Positions 61,695 through 64,000 of a DNA stretch of 64,000 nucleotides are shown in pieces (the first letter of the stretch is position 1; each line of letters begins with the position of its first letter). The position numbers and the translations under genes were made by a program. Location: the NCBI GenBank assembly GCA_033239005.1, contig BSQZ01000038.1:3342501-3406500 (forward strand), in the 5' to 3' direction. Source of the stretch: Lamellibrachia satsuma. Its lineage: Eukaryota > Annelida > Polychaeta > Sabellida > Siboglinidae. The notes under the pieces were generated by a model. It had not been told where the DNA came from. It did not search any database and was given only the letters and a program-made list of their open reading frames with translations.

Positions 61695-62270
61695 GTAGGG
61701 AGCAGTAATTGCCTGTGTTACAACTACAGAGGACAACGAAAGTTCTTAACGCATTAGATCATAGGATATCGTGGACAAATACTGCTCAAATCTTTGGATT
61801 ATTGGCAAATACTGAGCGTATTTACACAATATTTACTATTTATTTGGAAAGGTAATAATTTTCCAGTGTGCCTGTACATAGCAAAATAAGGTTTCATCTT
61901 TAAAAACGTTTACACTGAAACATCACAATTTGCAAAGACAAAATGGAAAATTCTTGTCAATGTCATAAGCAAATTATTATTGCTATTACAGTATACAATC
62001 CACTGAAGTATCCAGTGCAAATATAGCTACACTTCTTAGTTTTGCTCCGCTAAAACAATTACCCAATTCTAATGGTTTCTTTTTTCACTCGAATAAATCT
62101 TAATTTTCAAGATGGCTACCCTTACCAATTGTGCTTTGTGAATTGTGACCGGGAATGTTTTTTGTTCCAATTCCAAATTATATATAAAAGGTTTTGTTTA
62201 ATTTGCACATGCTAATGATGACCTCTTTGTATTTAGTTAGTGGCTTACACTAGAATAGATGTAGTAGCTG

Positions 62271-62415
62271 TGATCCAGATATGGGTTCAGATACATTTGT
62301 ATTTGAAAGTATTTAAATACTTTTTTAAGTATTTGTATTTGATGTTAATGAAATGAAAGTATTTATATTTAAATACTTTCCTAAAGTATTTGGAATTTTC
62401 AAATACTTTGGGCAT
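62271..62415. repeat. GTATTTAAATACTT-rich element, left part
   Basis: Many AAATACTT / AAGTATTT words in both orientations (GAAAGTATTTAAATACTTTT). Similar words recur at 63,880-63,985 on the other side of the CR1 scrap (GTATTTGTATTTAAATACAT), so the two may be ends of one MITE into which the CR1 inserted. Confidence 0.5.
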
Positions 62416-62649
62416 GGGTATCAATATATAGCAAGTTAGATTTTGTATAACTTATAATGACTTTTCATAACACACAACATTGTCACATGAAAGTACTCTT
62501 ATAATGTCTACATTGTAATCATAATCTAAATAACCTGTTACTTTTTGGCCTACATTCATCCGACTGCCTGTCATCACACAACATATGGGTGAATCCACAC
62601 TGTTACAAAGTGAAGAATTAAGTTTGCATTCTATTAAGTTTTAAAGAGA

Positions 62650-63405
62650 TAAAAAGATTTGCCATCCCAGCCAAAGGCCCAGATGGCAAGTGGACAAGGA
62701 AGCCATTGTCTTATTGAGAGTCGAACAATGTTTCTTGAATGGATAGATGATCCGGTCTCTTGGTTATTAATATTAAGCATAATTACATCTCAAGAGACTT
62801 TGTGTTCGTTCTGTATATAATTACCTCTCAAGAAACTTGGTGTTCGTTCTGTGTATGATATTATAATTACCTCTCTATAAATAATTACCTCACAATGTTC
62901 ATCTATGTGTAACCCGCTCTCCTGAGATATGTGTCAACCTTGTTTTTAAACATATTCACACTGCTAGCAGTTATACAATCCGTAGACAATTTGTTTCATT
63001 CATTTATTGTCCTCTGTGGGAAGAGTACTTCCTGATATCCAATCTATATTTTACTAATTTTACCTCATGTCCTCTAGTTCTGCTATCTTTATTGAGTGAG
63101 AAAAACATTTCTATCAATATTTTCATACCCATTCAATATCTTAAAAACTTCAATCTGATCTCCTCTTAACCTTGTCTCTAGATTTGTTAAACCACATTCT
63201 TTCAGGCGTTCTTCATAACTCAGGTCTCTCAGTTCTGGAATAATTTTAGTTGCTCTCCTCTGCATGCGTTCAAGTGTATCTGTATCCTTCTTACAATAGG
63301 GTCTCCATGCTTGTATACAGTATTCTAAATGAGGTCTAAGTATTGCTTTATAGAGAGGTATAATTAGCTTTTTTCCTTGAATGTTATGTTTCTCCTAACG
63401 AACCC
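62650..63405 (-). pseudogene. CR1 3' end and C-terminal domain, decayed
   Basis: Begins AAGATTTGCCATCCCAGCCA (3' tail side), UTR block GGCCCAGATGGCAAGTGGAC, then the C-terminal domain from about 62,925 to 63,405 with small deletions. It is interrupted by a 159-bp insertion at 62,733-62,891. It lies in the aldolase intron after exon 4. Confidence 0.9.
62733..62891. mobile_element. 159-bp insertion with 8-bp target duplication in CR1
   Basis: The CR1 word ACAATGTT is duplicated on both sides (62,725-62,732 and 62,892-62,899), while other copies have it once. The interior has two and a half copies of a roughly 50-bp unit (AATTACCTCTCAAGAAACTT, GGTGTTCGTTCTGT). Terminal inverted repeats are not evident, so the type is open. 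Confidence 0.7.
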
Positions 63406-64000
63406 AAGCATTGACAATACAAGTTCTATACTACTACAAGTTCTACTAAAAATCCTGATTAGTTGCAAAATCAAATTTGATTTTAAAAATCATGTCCGAA
63501 AACATCAAGTTTGCCATCTGTTAAGTTCTATATTACTACAATTCAAGTACTACTTTTCATCATGGTTTCTATGCCCCAGCTAACCAACCCTGCTAGCTGC
63601 TAAGGCCTGCTATTGGGGGTGGGGGCTTCCCAAGCCAGATGGTATCATCAGTTGTACATAAAATGTCTTTGGTAGTTTTACAAGGGACAGGGCCAAGAAT
63701 GTCTAGCCATAGTATTCACCCATACCTATGTCTAGTTTCCCTGAATCCTGATTGACCACTTTGCTATTACTACTACTGGATTGACCCTCTAGCATTCCAG
63801 TCCACACCATCCAGTCATACCTGTGGATCCCTGTTCTATAATCTAGCCCTACCATACGCCAAGTTGCCAGCTGTATAGTAAAAATGTATTTGTATTTAAT
63901 AAAATAATTTCATGGTATTTTAATTATATTTGAACCCCTCAAGAGTATTTGTATTTAAATACATTTCAATGTATTTGACCTAATGTCTGCTGAGATATCT
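63406..64000. other. Right-edge aldolase intron sequence
   Basis: Two copies of AGTTCTATA(C/T)TACTAC(A)A (about 63,425 and 63,525) and the AAATAC-rich block at 63,880-63,985. No further aldolase exon. Confidence 0.4.

Overview
The window reads as nuclear DNA of an animal. Protein-coding exons have GT-AG introns and consistent phases, the introns are several kilobases long, and the rest is retrotransposons, DNA-transposon relics and tandem repeats. The repeat types (CR1 LINEs with an esterase ORF1, a Ty3/gypsy element, hAT, Tc1 and pogo relics, a tRNA-derived SINE, a V-SINE-like motif) and an invertebrate-type aldolase N-terminal half suggest an aquatic invertebrate. A lancelet-like deuterostome would fit, but the sequence does not prove it.

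Two host genes can be assembled. (1) On the minus strand, from 12,749 to the left edge, five exons with matching phases encode the N-terminal half of an SLC43-family membrane transporter. Its first intron (4,160-12,493) holds a CR1 copy, a Tc1 relic, a long (AT)n tract and three minisatellites with 32-, 13- and 88-bp units. (2) On the plus strand, from about 50.1 kb to the right edge, lies a class I fructose-bisphosphate aldolase gene. It contains two consecutive 161-nt exons (55,878-56,038 and 57,173-57,333) encoding two versions of the same 54-residue active-site segment. Both run from phase 1 to phase 0, so splicing both in would shift the frame: this is a mutually exclusive exon pair. The C-terminal part, including the Schiff-base lysine, is outside the window.

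The middle (13-50 kb) is mobile and satellite DNA. 13-23 kb: LINE scraps, (CA)n, a 2.2-kb array of a 30-bp unit and two arrays of a 51-bp unit. 23.8-30.2 kb: decayed LINEs, (AT)n tracts and a ~187-bp satellite. 30.2-42.6 kb: a nested stack. An old CR1 copy was hit by a ~0.9-kb TA-flanked DNA element and by a Ty3/gypsy element with 180-190 bp LTRs; the gypsy gag was then interrupted by a full-length CR1 whose two ORFs are intact. 42.6-49.9 kb: a hAT 5' end, two long inverted repeats (one centred on (AT)n), LINE fragments, a young CR1 copy, a second TA-flanked element and a SINE.

The main observations are the aldolase exon pair, the datable nested stack, the same-frame ORF1/ORF2 arrangement of the intact CR1, a (GA)n expansion inside the gypsy reverse transcriptase, and two ~0.9-kb TA-flanked elements with repeated subterminal motifs that I cannot place in a superfamily. 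No CRISPR, prokaryotic genes, rRNA or convincing functional tRNA gene was seen.
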